Source: Streptomyces sp. NBC_01016
GTDB taxonomy: Bacteria > Actinomycetota > Actinomycetes > Streptomycetales > Streptomycetaceae
Reading direction: 5' to 3'
DNA length: 64,000 nt
Assembly (NCBI RefSeq): GCF_026341035.1
Contig: NZ_JAPEOQ010000001.1
Span: 4,216,001-4,280,000 of the forward strand
Below are positions 42,161 to 50,144 of this stretch, piece after piece. Made by a program: the position numbers and the translations under genes. Positions within the stretch are counted from its first letter, which is position 1, and each line of letters starts with the position of its first letter. The notes below the pieces were generated by a model. It was not told the DNA's origin. It saw only the letters and a list, made by a program, of their open reading frames with translations, and searched no databases.

Positions 42161-42188
42161 CGCATGGCCGCGACCGCGGTCGGTCCGG

Positions 42189-42210
42189 TCAAGCCCTGCC
42201 GGCGTTTGAA
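42189..42210. repeat. Single 22-bp intergenic repeat, minus orientation
   Basis: On the minus strand this reads TTCAAACGCCGGCAGGGC plus TTGA. The final TGA is the stop codon of the Ppx/GppA gene, whose last residues (SNAGRA) are encoded by the repeat. Confidence 0.75.
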
Positions 42211-43256
42211 GGGGAGCCCGTAGGGCGGCGAGGGGTTTGGGGGGTCAGGCCCCAGGGGGTGGCCCCGGTGCGGGGTGAGGGGGTGTCGCCGGCTGCCAGG
42301 CGGAGCGCTGGTACCGGCGAACCGCCCCATCCCACGTCTCCCTCGATGTGGCGCAGCAAAATGCCCTCGCGGATCGCCCACGGGCAGACCGTGAGCTCGC
42401 TGATGCCCATGAGCTTCATCGCCGTGTGGCCGACGAGCGCGCCCGCGAGGGACTGCGACGCCCGGGGCGCGGAGATGCCGGGCAGTTCCGCGCGGCGATC
42501 GGCCGGGAGCGCCGCCAGCTCGGTGACCGCGAAGCCCAGCGCCCTGCGGCTCAACTGCCGTGGCACGAAAGGACCGTGGCGTCCGGGCGGCGCCCCGCAA
42601 AGGCGCGCCAGCTGCGTGAACGTGCGGGACGTGGCCGCCGCCGTCAGCGGCCCCTCCCAGCGGATCCGCGCCGCGACGTCCCTGAGCTGGTGCCGCACAT
42701 GGCGCCGCAGGGCCTTCAACTGCTGCTCCGTGGGTGGCGAGCCGTCGGCCGGCAGATGCTCGCGGGTGAGTCGCCCCGCCCCGAGCGGCAGCGAGATCGC
42801 GAACTCGGGCAGCCGACCACGCCCGAAGGCGACCTCGAGCGAGCCGCCGCCGATGTCGAGGACGCCGAGCGGCCCGGCCCGCCAGCCCATCCAGCGCCGC
42901 GCCGCGAGGAACGTCAGCTCGGCCTCCACCTCGCCGGGCAGCACCCGGGGCCGCACCCCGGTGCCCTCCTCGACGGCGTCGAGCACCTCGTCCCGGTTCG
43001 GCGCGTCCCGGACGATGGCCGTGGCGAAGACGAACGGCTCGTCGCTGCCCCACCGTTCGGCCTCCGCGACCGCCGCCCGCACCGCCTCCACCAGACGCTC
43101 GACGGCCTCGGGACAAAGTCTGCGGTCGGCGTCCACCAGCTCAGACAGGCGTAACCGCCGCTTGGCCGTGTGCACCGGCAGCGGCGCCCCGTCGCGGGCG
43201 TCCGCGATCGCGAGGCGCACGGTGTTCGAACCGACATCCACCACACTGATACGCAT
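42189..43256 (-). CDS. Ppx/GppA-family phosphatase
   Basis: A 355-residue protein of the exopolyphosphatase / pppGpp phosphatase family (ASKHA fold). The N-terminus VVDVGSNTVRLAIADARDG is the first phosphate loop, LDIGGGSLEVAFG the second, and LPLGAGRLTREHLP follows as in the family. It hydrolyses polyphosphate or guanosine pentaphosphate in the cytoplasm. The last 45 residues are Pro/Thr/Arg-rich (TPSPRTGATPWGLTPQTP) and lie in repeat sequence, so the natural domain ends near residue 310. The ribosome site (GAGGGG) is far from the ATG at 43256; an earlier start is possible. Confidence 0.88.
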   Translation of the reverse strand: MRISVVDVGSNTVRLAIADARDGAPLPVHTAKRRLRLSELVDADRRLCPEAVERLVEAVRAAVAEAERWGSDEPFVFATAIVRDAPNRDEVLDAVEEGTGVRPRVLPGEVEAELTFLAARRWMGWRAGPLGVLDIGGGSLEVAFGRGRLPEFAISLPLGAGRLTREHLPADGSPPTEQQLKALRRHVRHQLRDVAARIRWEGPLTAAATSRTFTQLARLCGAPPGRHGPFVPRQLSRRALGFAVTELAALPADRRAELPGISAPRASQSLAGALVGHTAMKLMGISELTVCPWAIREGILLRHIEGDVGWGGSPVPALRLAAGDTPSPRTGATPWGLTPQTPRRPTGSPSNAGRA

Positions 43257-43285
43257 GATCGGCGGAGTACCCCTCTTGGCGTGCA

Positions 43286-46200
43286 TCAATGCGCGGGCAT
43301 GACTGAGGTCACGGTCGGCGCGTCCAGTGCCGACATGATCCAACTCCTTGAGTCCGCCGGGTCGATGACCGCGTCGATCTCCAGCGCCGCCGCCGCGTTC
43401 ACCGCCTTGCCGTGCTCGTACATCTCGGCGACCCGCGCCTCGAACGCCCGCTCCCGCTCGGCGGGATCGGCGATCGCCTCCAGTTCGCGCCGGTAGCCGA
43501 GCCGTACCGCGCCCTCCAGGCCCATCCCGCCGAACTCGCCGCTCGGCCAGGCCGCCGTGCCGAGCGGAGCCCGCGTCGAACCGCCCATCATGGCCATCGC
43601 CCCGAGCCCGTATGCCTTGCGCAGTACGAGGCACACCAGCGGCGTGGTGAGGCGGGCGCCCGCCACGAACAGGTCCGCGAACTGCCTTACCGTCGCGGTG
43701 CGTTCGGAGTCCGGGCCGACCATGAACCCCGGTGTGTCGCACAGCGAGACGACCGGGAGACCGAACGCCTCGCACAGCCGCAGGAAGCGTGCCGCCTTGT
43801 CCGCGGCGTCCCGGTCGACGGCGCCGCCGAGGTGCGCCGGGTTGTTGGCGACCAGGCCCATCGGACGGCCTTCGATCCGCACCAGCGCCGTGATCACGCC
43901 CACGCCGAAGCCGCGGCGCAGTTCGAGCACCGAGTCCGTGTCGGCGAGTCCCTCGATCGCGGCGCGGATGTCGTAGGCGCGGCGCCGGTTCTCGGGCACC
44001 GCGTGGCGCAGGCGTCGCGGGTCCGGTGCCTCCCAACTCGCCTGCGGGCCCTGGAAGTACGAGAGGTAGGCGCGAGCCACGCGCACCGCTTCCGCCTCGT
44101 CGGCGACCGGGAGGTCCACGACCCCGTTCGGCACCTGCACCGACAGCGGGCCGATGTCCTCCGGTCGGTACACGCCGAGGCCGCCGCCCTCGATCATCGC
44201 GGGTCCGCCCATGCCGATGTTCGCCTCGGGCGTCGCGATGATGACGTCGCAGCAGCCGAGCAGTGCCGCGTTCCCCGCGAAGCAGCGGCCCGACGCGACG
44301 CCGACGAGCGGCACCTTGCCGTTGAGCCGCGCCATTTGATGGAACGTCATGACGTCCAGGCCCGCGATCGACGACGTGTCCGTGTCACCGGGCCGGCCCC
44401 CGCCGCCCTCCGCGAACAGCACGACGGGCAGTCCGCGGTCCTCGGCCAGATGCAGCATCCGGTCGGTCTTGCGGTGGTTGTTGTGGCCCTGCGTCCCGGC
44501 GAGCACCGTGTAGTCGTACGACATCGCGACGGCGGGCGCGCCGCCGATCCGGCCCGTGCCGGTGACCATGCCGTCGGCGGGCGTCGAGCGGATCAGGTCG
44601 TCCAGCTGGCGGCGCCGCCGCTGCGCGGCCACCGCGAGCGCGCCGTACTCGGTGAACGTCCCCGGGTCGCACAGGTCCTCGATGTTCTCGCGGGCCGTTC
44701 GGAGCCCGGTCGCATGCCGCTTGGCGACCGCTTCGGGGCGGTTCTCGTCCAGGCCGAAGGCGTGCCGCGCGACGACCTGCGCGAGGTCGGGGCGCACCGC
44801 GTCGAGGTCGAGCTCCTCGGCCGCGTCCTCCTGGGCGGCGCCGCTCTCCGTCACGTCGAGCAGCACCAACTCGGCGCCCTCGGCGACCGTTTCACCGACT
44901 CCCGCTCCCACCGCACGTACGACACCCGCGTGCTCGGCGCGCACCACGTGCTCCATCTTCATCGCTTCGAGTACGAGCAAGGTGGCCCCCGCCGCGACGA
45001 GTTGGCCGGGCTCGGCGTCCACGGTGACGACCGTGCCCGCCATGGGCGCGGTCACCGTGCCCGGTTCCGTGCCGCCTTCCGGTGCGGCGTCGGCCGGCGG
45101 TGCGAGCTCCGCGAGGTGGCGCTGTACGAACCCGGTGTCGAAGCCTCCCGCCGTGAAGCCGGGGTGGTCGAGCAGCCTGGCCAGGAAGGGGATTCCGGTC
45201 CGTACGCCCTCCACCGTGAACTCGTCGAGCGCCCGCCGCGCCCGCACGCACGCCGCCGCGAAGTCACCGGCCGGCGCGTGCACGACGACCTTGGCGAGGA
45301 GGGAGTCGTAGCGCGTGCCGAGTTCGGTGCCGGTGCGGGCGGCGGTGTCGACGCGCACACCGGGGCCCGTCGGCACGTCGAGGCGCGCGAGCCGCCCCGC
45401 CGACGGGCGCACCGCACCGTCAGGCCCCGTGACCTCCGCGTTCACCCGCAGCTGCACGGCGAAGCCGCGGGGCGCGGGCGGCTCCCCGGCGAGGCCGAGG
45501 TCGGCCAGGGTCTCGCCCGCCGCGATCCGCAGCTGCGTCGCGACCAGGTCGACACCCGTCACCTCCTCCGTCACCGTGTGCTCCACCTGGAGGCGCGGAT
45601 TGGCTTCCATGAACACGAACTCCTCGCCACGTACGAGGAATTCGACCGTGCCGACGCCTGCGTAACGGGAGGCACCGGCCAGTCGCAGGGCAGCGTCGAG
45701 GAGTCGGCCGCGCACGGTGGCGTCGAGGCCCGGCGCCGGGGCGATCTCGACGAGCTTCTGGTGGCGGCGCTGCGCGCTGCAGTCCCGCTCCCAAAGGTGG
45801 CTCGCGGTGTCACCGTCGCCGACGACCTGCACCTCGATGTGCCGGGCGCCCTCCCACAGCCGCTCCACGTACAACTCGCGTCGCCCGAAGGCCTGTTGAG
45901 CCTCGGAGGCGCATCGCTCCCATGCCTCGTCGAGCTCCGCCGCCTCCCGTACGACCCGCATCCCGCGCCCGCCGCCCCCGCCCACGGCCTTGACCATCAC
46001 CGGCCCTTCGGCGAGGAACGCCCGCGCCTGCTCCAGCGTGGTGTCACCCTCCGTACCAGGAAGCACCGGCACCCCGGCCCCGACCGCGAGCGCACGGGCG
46101 CGCGCCTTGTCCCCGAACAGGTCGAGCACCTCCGGCGAAGGGCCCACGAAGGTGAGCCCGGCGTCCGCGCACCGCAGGGAGAACGCCGCGGACTCGCTCA

Positions 46201-46438
46201 GGAAGCCGTAACCGGGGTGGAGATACGTGCACCCGGACCGGCGCGCGGCCGCGACCAGCGCCTCGGCGTCCAGATAGCCGCCCGCAGCGAGCGGCACGAC
46301 CTCGTCCGCCAGGTGCAGGTGCGCCTCGTCGCCCGGCTCGTGCACGGCCACCGTGCGCAGCCCGAGTTCGGCGGCCGCGCGGAGCACCCGTACGGCGATC
46401 TCCCCTCGGTTGGCGACGAGTACGGCGGCAGACCCCAT
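43286..46438 (-). CDS. Single-chain acyl-CoA carboxylase (BC-BCCP-CT fusion)
   Basis: A 1050-residue fusion of all three carboxylase parts. Residues about 1-440 are biotin carboxylase (AVLVANRGEIAVRVLRAA, VKAVGGGGGRGMRVV, VEFLVRGEEFVFMEANPRLQVEHTVTEEVTG). About 455-530 are the biotin carrier with EAMKMEH (biotinyl Lys494). About 565-1050 are the carboxyltransferase, with FAEGGGGRPGDTD, oxyanion-type GRCFAGNAALLGC, and GMGLEGAVRLGYRRELEAI. It carboxylates an acyl-CoA at the alpha carbon; the acyl chain is unknown. The ATG at 46438 follows GGAGGGG; the opening to 46567 would run into the operator. It is divergent from a TetR gene and a CoA ligase. Confidence 0.93.
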   Translation of the reverse strand: MGSAAVLVANRGEIAVRVLRAAAELGLRTVAVHEPGDEAHLHLADEVVPLAAGGYLDAEALVAAARRSGCTYLHPGYGFLSESAAFSLRCADAGLTFVGPSPEVLDLFGDKARARALAVGAGVPVLPGTEGDTTLEQARAFLAEGPVMVKAVGGGGGRGMRVVREAAELDEAWERCASEAQQAFGRRELYVERLWEGARHIEVQVVGDGDTASHLWERDCSAQRRHQKLVEIAPAPGLDATVRGRLLDAALRLAGASRYAGVGTVEFLVRGEEFVFMEANPRLQVEHTVTEEVTGVDLVATQLRIAAGETLADLGLAGEPPAPRGFAVQLRVNAEVTGPDGAVRPSAGRLARLDVPTGPGVRVDTAARTGTELGTRYDSLLAKVVVHAPAGDFAAACVRARRALDEFTVEGVRTGIPFLARLLDHPGFTAGGFDTGFVQRHLAELAPPADAAPEGGTEPGTVTAPMAGTVVTVDAEPGQLVAAGATLLVLEAMKMEHVVRAEHAGVVRAVGAGVGETVAEGAELVLLDVTESGAAQEDAAEELDLDAVRPDLAQVVARHAFGLDENRPEAVAKRHATGLRTARENIEDLCDPGTFTEYGALAVAAQRRRRQLDDLIRSTPADGMVTGTGRIGGAPAVAMSYDYTVLAGTQGHNNHRKTDRMLHLAEDRGLPVVLFAEGGGGRPGDTDTSSIAGLDVMTFHQMARLNGKVPLVGVASGRCFAGNAALLGCCDVIIATPEANIGMGGPAMIEGGGLGVYRPEDIGPLSVQVPNGVVDLPVADEAEAVRVARAYLSYFQGPQASWEAPDPRRLRHAVPENRRRAYDIRAAIEGLADTDSVLELRRGFGVGVITALVRIEGRPMGLVANNPAHLGGAVDRDAADKAARFLRLCEAFGLPVVSLCDTPGFMVGPDSERTATVRQFADLFVAGARLTTPLVCLVLRKAYGLGAMAMMGGSTRAPLGTAAWPSGEFGGMGLEGAVRLGYRRELEAIADPAERERAFEARVAEMYEHGKAVNAAAALEIDAVIDPADSRSWIMSALDAPTVTSVMPAH

Positions 46439-46544
46439 GTGCCCCTCCGGGATGTCGAAGTCGGGTCCGGCTCCACGGGCCCGAGGTCCCGAGGTTCGAA
46501 GGGGCCAAGGTTCCGAGGTGTCGAACGCGGATTCCGTCATGCTC

Positions 46545-46568
46545 ATTGACACTGACGTCAACGTCAAT
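46545..46568. promoter_or_regulatory. 24-bp near-palindromic operator in the carboxylase/TetR interval
   Basis: The outer arms ATTGAC and GTCAAT and the central TGACGTCA are perfectly symmetrical; 20 of 24 bases fit the two-fold axis. It contains the -35 hexamer of the TetR promoter. The place and symmetry suit the divergent TetR protein. Confidence 0.65.
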
Positions 46569-46573
46569 ACTCT
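46546..46573 (+). promoter_or_regulatory. Leaderless promoter of the TetR-CoA ligase unit
   Basis: TTGACA (46546) and TACTCT (46568) are 16 bases apart and TACTCT ends 6 bases before the GTG at 46580. This is the best-matching leaderless promoter in the window, and its -35 lies inside the operator. Confidence 0.65.
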
Positions 46574-46579
46574 GGCGCT

Positions 46580-47233
46580 GTGGCACGCAGTCAGCAGGAC
46601 AGACCGCCCCGGCGGCAGGAATGGGCGACCCGCACCGCCCGTGACCGGACCGACGCCCCGGCGCGCGGACGGCTGCTCGACGCGGCCGAGCAGGTCTTCG
46701 CGCGGCTCGGCTACGGCCCGGCGACCATCGCGGACATCACGGCGCAGGCCGAGGTGTCACGGGCCGGCTTCTACGTCTATTTCGCGTCCAAGGAAGAGGT
46801 CTTCCGGGTGCTCGCGGGGCGCGTACGGGACGCGTTCCTCACCGCGCAGGACGTGCCCGGGGTGGACCCCGACGACGTGGCTGCGGTCGCGCGCGCCTCC
46901 ACGGCCGCGTTCATCGCCGCCTACGCGCGACACCTGCCCCTGCTCGTCCTGCTCGAACAGCAGGCGCGGGGCGACGCCGAGGTGCGCGCCCTGTGGGAGG
47001 AGATCCGCGAGCGTCCGGTCCGCCGCGCCGCCCGCTACGTACGCCGGGTCGCGGCCGAGGGCAGGGCGCACCCGGTCGTCGACCCGCTCACCCTGTCCCG
47101 TGCCGTCGGCGGCATGAGCATCGAGTTCGCACGGCTCGTCGCCGAGCGACCGGCCACGTACGACCAGGCGGTCGCCGACGCGACCGTCATGTATCTGCAC
47201 CTTCTCGGTATCGGAGCAGCACCGCAGCAGTAG
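46580..47233 (+). CDS. TetR-family regulator of acyl-CoA genes
   Basis: A 217-residue TetR regulator with the helix-turn-helix RLLDAAEQVFARLGYGPATIADITAQAEVSRAGFYVYFASKEEVFRVLAG and a helical ligand domain. GTG has no ribosome site and lies 6 bases after a TACTCT element, so it is leaderless. It is divergent from the carboxylase and followed 11 bases later by an acyl-CoA ligase gene. The ligand is therefore probably an acyl-CoA made or used by these enzymes. Confidence 0.9.
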   Translation: MARSQQDRPPRRQEWATRTARDRTDAPARGRLLDAAEQVFARLGYGPATIADITAQAEVSRAGFYVYFASKEEVFRVLAGRVRDAFLTAQDVPGVDPDDVAAVARASTAAFIAAYARHLPLLVLLEQQARGDAEVRALWEEIRERPVRRAARYVRRVAAEGRAHPVVDPLTLSRAVGGMSIEFARLVAERPATYDQAVADATVMYLHLLGIGAAPQQ

Positions 47234-47244
47234 GGAGCCGCACG

Positions 47245-48909
47245 TTGTCTCACGGCACGTCCACCATCGACACAGAGGCGTATCTGCGCGACCTGCGCGC
47301 CCGCCAGGACAGGTCCAGGTCCGGCCGCCAGTCGTCCGAAACCCGCCACGAGGCAGGGGAGTTGACGCTCCCCGGGCATGTGGCCCGCTCGGCCGCGCGC
47401 CATCCGGACCGGCCCGCGATCGTCACGGCGGCCGAGACCCTCAGCTACCGGCAACTCGACGACCAGAGCGCCCGGTTGGCCGGGTGGATGACCGAACAGG
47501 GCGTGCGGCCCGGCGACCGCGTCGGCGTATTCCTGCCGAACGGGGCCCGCTTCGTCGTCGCCCTGCTCGCCGTGCTGCGCATCGGGGCGGTGCACGTACC
47601 GGTGAACCCGATGTTCCGCGCGGCGGAGCTGCGACACGAACTGAACGACGCAGCACCGGAGTTGGTCGTCACCCGGGACGCGCTGCTGCCCGCCGTCGAC
47701 GAGGTGCGCGCCGACACCCCCGTCCGCACCGTGCTGGCCGACGCCGACTGGCCGCGGGCCGTCGCCCACGAGCGCCACGAGCCCATCGCCGACGACCTCG
47801 ACGCGCTCGCCGCCCTCAACTACACCGGAGGCACCACCGGACTCCCCAAGGGCTGCGAGCACACCCAGCGGCACATGGTCTACACGGCCACCGCCATCGA
47901 CAACGGCCGCACAGCCACGGACGCGGAGCGCGAGCGCGGCATCGTCTCGGTCTGCTACCTGCCCATCTTCTGGATCGCCGGCGAGAACCTCGGCATCCTC
48001 GCCCCGCTCGTCTCCGGCGGCACCAGCATCCTGCTCACCCGCTGGAACGCGTCCGATGTCCTCGACGCCATCGAGACCCACGGCGCGACCACCATGGCCG
48101 GCACCGTCGAGAACTACCTCGAACTCCTCGACCACCCCGACTTCGCGCGCCACGACCTGACGAGCCTGTCGAGCCCGCTCACCGTCTCCTTCATCCGCAA
48201 GCTCACCCCGGCCCTGCGCGCCCGGTGGAAGGAGGCCGTCGGCGAGCACAGTGTGCTGCGCGAGGCCTCGTACGGGATGACCGAGACGCACACCAGTGAC
48301 ACCAACACACTCGGCTTCCAGAACGGCGACCACGATCTGCTGAGCGACCCGGTGTTCTGCGGACTCCCGGTCCCAGGAACGGACTTCATGGTCGTCGACT
48401 TCACCACCGGTGAGCCACTGCCACTGGGCGAGCGGGGCGAGATCGTGGTGCGCGGCCCGTCCGTGCTCACGCGCTACTGGCGCGCGCCCGAGGCGACGGA
48501 GGCGGCGCTGCGCGACGGCTGGCTGCACACCGGGGACATCGGCGCCCTCGACGAAGAGGGATGCCTGCACTACCTGGGCCGCGACAAGGACATGATCAAG
48601 GTGAAGGGCATGAGCGTCTTCCCGACGGAAGTGGAGACACTGCTCGCCCAGCACCCCGACGTGCTCGCCGCCGCGGTCGTCGCCGTCGACGCCCCGGACA
48701 GTGGTCAGCGTCCGTACGCGTTCGCGCGCACCGTCCCCGGATCCGCGCTCACCGGGGACACGTTGAAGGAGTGGGCGGCCGGGGCCATGGCGACGTACAA
48801 GGTCCCGCACATCGTCGAGATACTCGACGAGCTGCCGCTCACTCCCACCGGGAAGATCAGAAAGACGGAGCTGAGCGCTCGAGCCACTCGCACGCGGCCC
48901 GTGCGGTGA
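47245..48909 (+). CDS. AMP-forming acyl-CoA synthetase
   Basis: A 554-residue ANL-superfamily ligase that activates a carboxylic acid with ATP and joins it to CoA. Motifs: ALNYTGGTTGLPKGCEHTQRH (phosphate loop), ASYGMTETH (A5), GWLHTGDIGALDEEG (A7), KDMIKVKGMSVFPTEVE (hinge A8) and the catalytic lysine in TPTGKIRKTEL (A10). Start is a TTG at 47245 after GGGAG. The acid is unknown; the substrate-pocket pattern is not one I can assign. It probably supplies the acyl-CoA for the divergent carboxylase. Its 3' end overlaps the convergent HAD gene by 53 bases. Confidence 0.92.
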   Translation: MSHGTSTIDTEAYLRDLRARQDRSRSGRQSSETRHEAGELTLPGHVARSAARHPDRPAIVTAAETLSYRQLDDQSARLAGWMTEQGVRPGDRVGVFLPNGARFVVALLAVLRIGAVHVPVNPMFRAAELRHELNDAAPELVVTRDALLPAVDEVRADTPVRTVLADADWPRAVAHERHEPIADDLDALAALNYTGGTTGLPKGCEHTQRHMVYTATAIDNGRTATDAERERGIVSVCYLPIFWIAGENLGILAPLVSGGTSILLTRWNASDVLDAIETHGATTMAGTVENYLELLDHPDFARHDLTSLSSPLTVSFIRKLTPALRARWKEAVGEHSVLREASYGMTETHTSDTNTLGFQNGDHDLLSDPVFCGLPVPGTDFMVVDFTTGEPLPLGERGEIVVRGPSVLTRYWRAPEATEAALRDGWLHTGDIGALDEEGCLHYLGRDKDMIKVKGMSVFPTEVETLLAQHPDVLAAAVVAVDAPDSGQRPYAFARTVPGSALTGDTLKEWAAGAMATYKVPHIVEILDELPLTPTGKIRKTELSARATRTRPVR

Positions 48910-49573
48910 ACTCCTCCTGACCGCCCTTGAACAGCAGGTCGGCCGTGGTGAACGCCGGGTCCTCCGCCTGCGCCGCGACATACGGCAGCGCGATGCAGCG
49001 CATGCCGGCCGCGTGCGCGGCGGCGGCCCCCGGCGCCGCGTCCTCCAGGACCACACAGTGCGAGGCCTGCGTGCCGAGCCGGTGCGCCGCCTCCAGGAAC
49101 ACGTCGGGCGCCGGCTTGCCGTGCTCGACCTCGTCCGCCGACACGTACAGCGGCAGCTGCGCCCCGAGCCCCGTACCGGTGAGGATCGCGTCGATCGCTT
49201 CCGGGGACGAACCCGACGCGACGATCATCGGCACGCCCGCCGCGTGCAGCCGCTCGACGAACAGCCGCATCTGCGGGAAGACATGGGTGTCGGCGCGCGC
49301 GAGGTCCAGATAGCGGGCGTTCATCTCCTCGAGCAGCTCGCCGTCCGGCGCGTCGATGCCGTACTTCCGCTTCCAGACGCCGATGGTCTCCAGCGTGGAG
49401 ATCCCGACGTACGTCTCGTGGTCGGCCCACGTGAAGTCCTTGACGCCCTGGCGGGCGAGGGTGGCCAGGGAGGCCCGGAAGTAGTTCGGCTCGCTGTCCA
49501 CGAGGGTGCCGTCGAGATCGAAGACGATCGCGGTGTCGCGGAAGTGGTACGAGGGGTGGTTCGCGTCGCTCAT
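48857..49573 (-). CDS. HAD-superfamily phosphatase, beta-phosphoglucomutase-like
   Basis: A 238-residue haloacid-dehalogenase-type hydrolase with motif I FDLDGTLVDSE (nucleophile aspartate), a helical cap, motif II VASGSS, motif III lysine in HGKPAPDVFLEAA and motif IV VLEDAAPGAAAA. This is the subfamily of sugar-phosphate phosphatases and beta-phosphoglucomutase. The C-terminal 17 codons lie opposite the end of the acyl-CoA ligase gene. Substrate unknown. Confidence 0.9.
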   Translation of the reverse strand: MSDANHPSYHFRDTAIVFDLDGTLVDSEPNYFRASLATLARQGVKDFTWADHETYVGISTLETIGVWKRKYGIDAPDGELLEEMNARYLDLARADTHVFPQMRLFVERLHAAGVPMIVASGSSPEAIDAILTGTGLGAQLPLYVSADEVEHGKPAPDVFLEAAHRLGTQASHCVVLEDAAPGAAAAHAAGMRCIALPYVAAQAEDPAFTTADLLFKGGQEEFTARAACEWLERSAPSF

Positions 49574-49604
49574 GGCACCAGGATGCAGGACCGGGGTCCC
49601 CCGA

Positions 49605-50090
49605 TCATCCGCGCGGCTGTCCGGCCGCCTTCCCGATCGCCTCGACCAGCGGCAGCAGCCGGTGCGGGACGCGCTCGCGCAGCGCCACCTCGGTGCGGGT
49701 GCGGACCACGCCGGGCAGCCGGTTGAGCTGCTGGATCACATCCTCCAGATGCTCGGCGTCGCGCGCCGCCACGCGGGCGAGGAGATCACCGCCGCCCGTG
49801 GTGGAGTACGCCTCGATGATCTCCGGCACCCCGGCGAGCTCGTCCCCGACGTCCCCCAGGTGGCCCTGCGTCGTCTCGATGTGCACGAAGGCGAGCACCG
49901 GGTGGCCGAGGGCCGCGGGGGAGAGGGACGGCTGCACGCCCGTGATGACACCGTCCCGCTCCATCCGGTCGAGCCTGGCCTGCAGCGTGCCGCGGGCCAC
50001 GCCGAGGATCCGGGCGTACTCGCGCATGCTCGTGCGGGGCTGTTCCAGGAGGAGCCGCAGGATGCGGGTGTCGAGCTGGTCCACTGCCAT
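49605..50090 (-). CDS. Lrp/AsnC-family regulator
   Basis: A 161-residue regulator with an N-terminal winged helix (LDTRILRLLLEQPRTSMREYARILGVARGTLQARLDRMERDGVI) and a C-terminal RAM ligand domain (LAFVHIETTQGHLGDVGDELAGVPEIIEAYSTTGGGDLLARVAARD) that binds amino acids and forms octamers. AAGGAG lies 10 bases before the ATG. It is downstream of the peptide operon in the same direction with a 55-base gap, so read-through is possible but a separate promoter seems likely. Confidence 0.92.
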   Translation of the reverse strand: MAVDQLDTRILRLLLEQPRTSMREYARILGVARGTLQARLDRMERDGVITGVQPSLSPAALGHPVLAFVHIETTQGHLGDVGDELAGVPEIIEAYSTTGGGDLLARVAARDAEHLEDVIQQLNRLPGVVRTRTEVALRERVPHRLLPLVEAIGKAAGQPRG

Positions 50091-50144
50091 GGGCGTCGGG
50101 CTCCTTCGGTGGCGCGGCGGAACGCCGCCGACTGTACCAATGGC

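Larger units (their letters stand above)
41245..42188. other. Repeat-rich gene-free region of about 0.94 kb
   Basis: No reading frame here has both a ribosome site and a recognisable protein. Contents: seven 28-30 bp tandem units (41329-41530), a 39-bp inverted repeat pair (41521-41559 and 41981-42019), and three further 29-bp units (42075 to about 42160). The middle part (41640-41860) is a little less GC-rich and shows no similarity I can name. It may be a decayed gene or a small non-autonomous element. Confidence 0.6.

Noticed and set aside
43412..46549. A 1045-codon open frame opposite the acyl-CoA carboxylase
   Set aside because: It is the mirror of a high-GC gene. The translation is Arg/His/Gly/Ala-rich with no domain, while the other strand holds a complete three-domain enzyme.
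46439..46567. A 43-codon extension of the carboxylase
   Set aside because: It would cross the 24-bp operator; GGAGGGG before 46438 and the immediate biotin-carboxylase start favour the shorter form.
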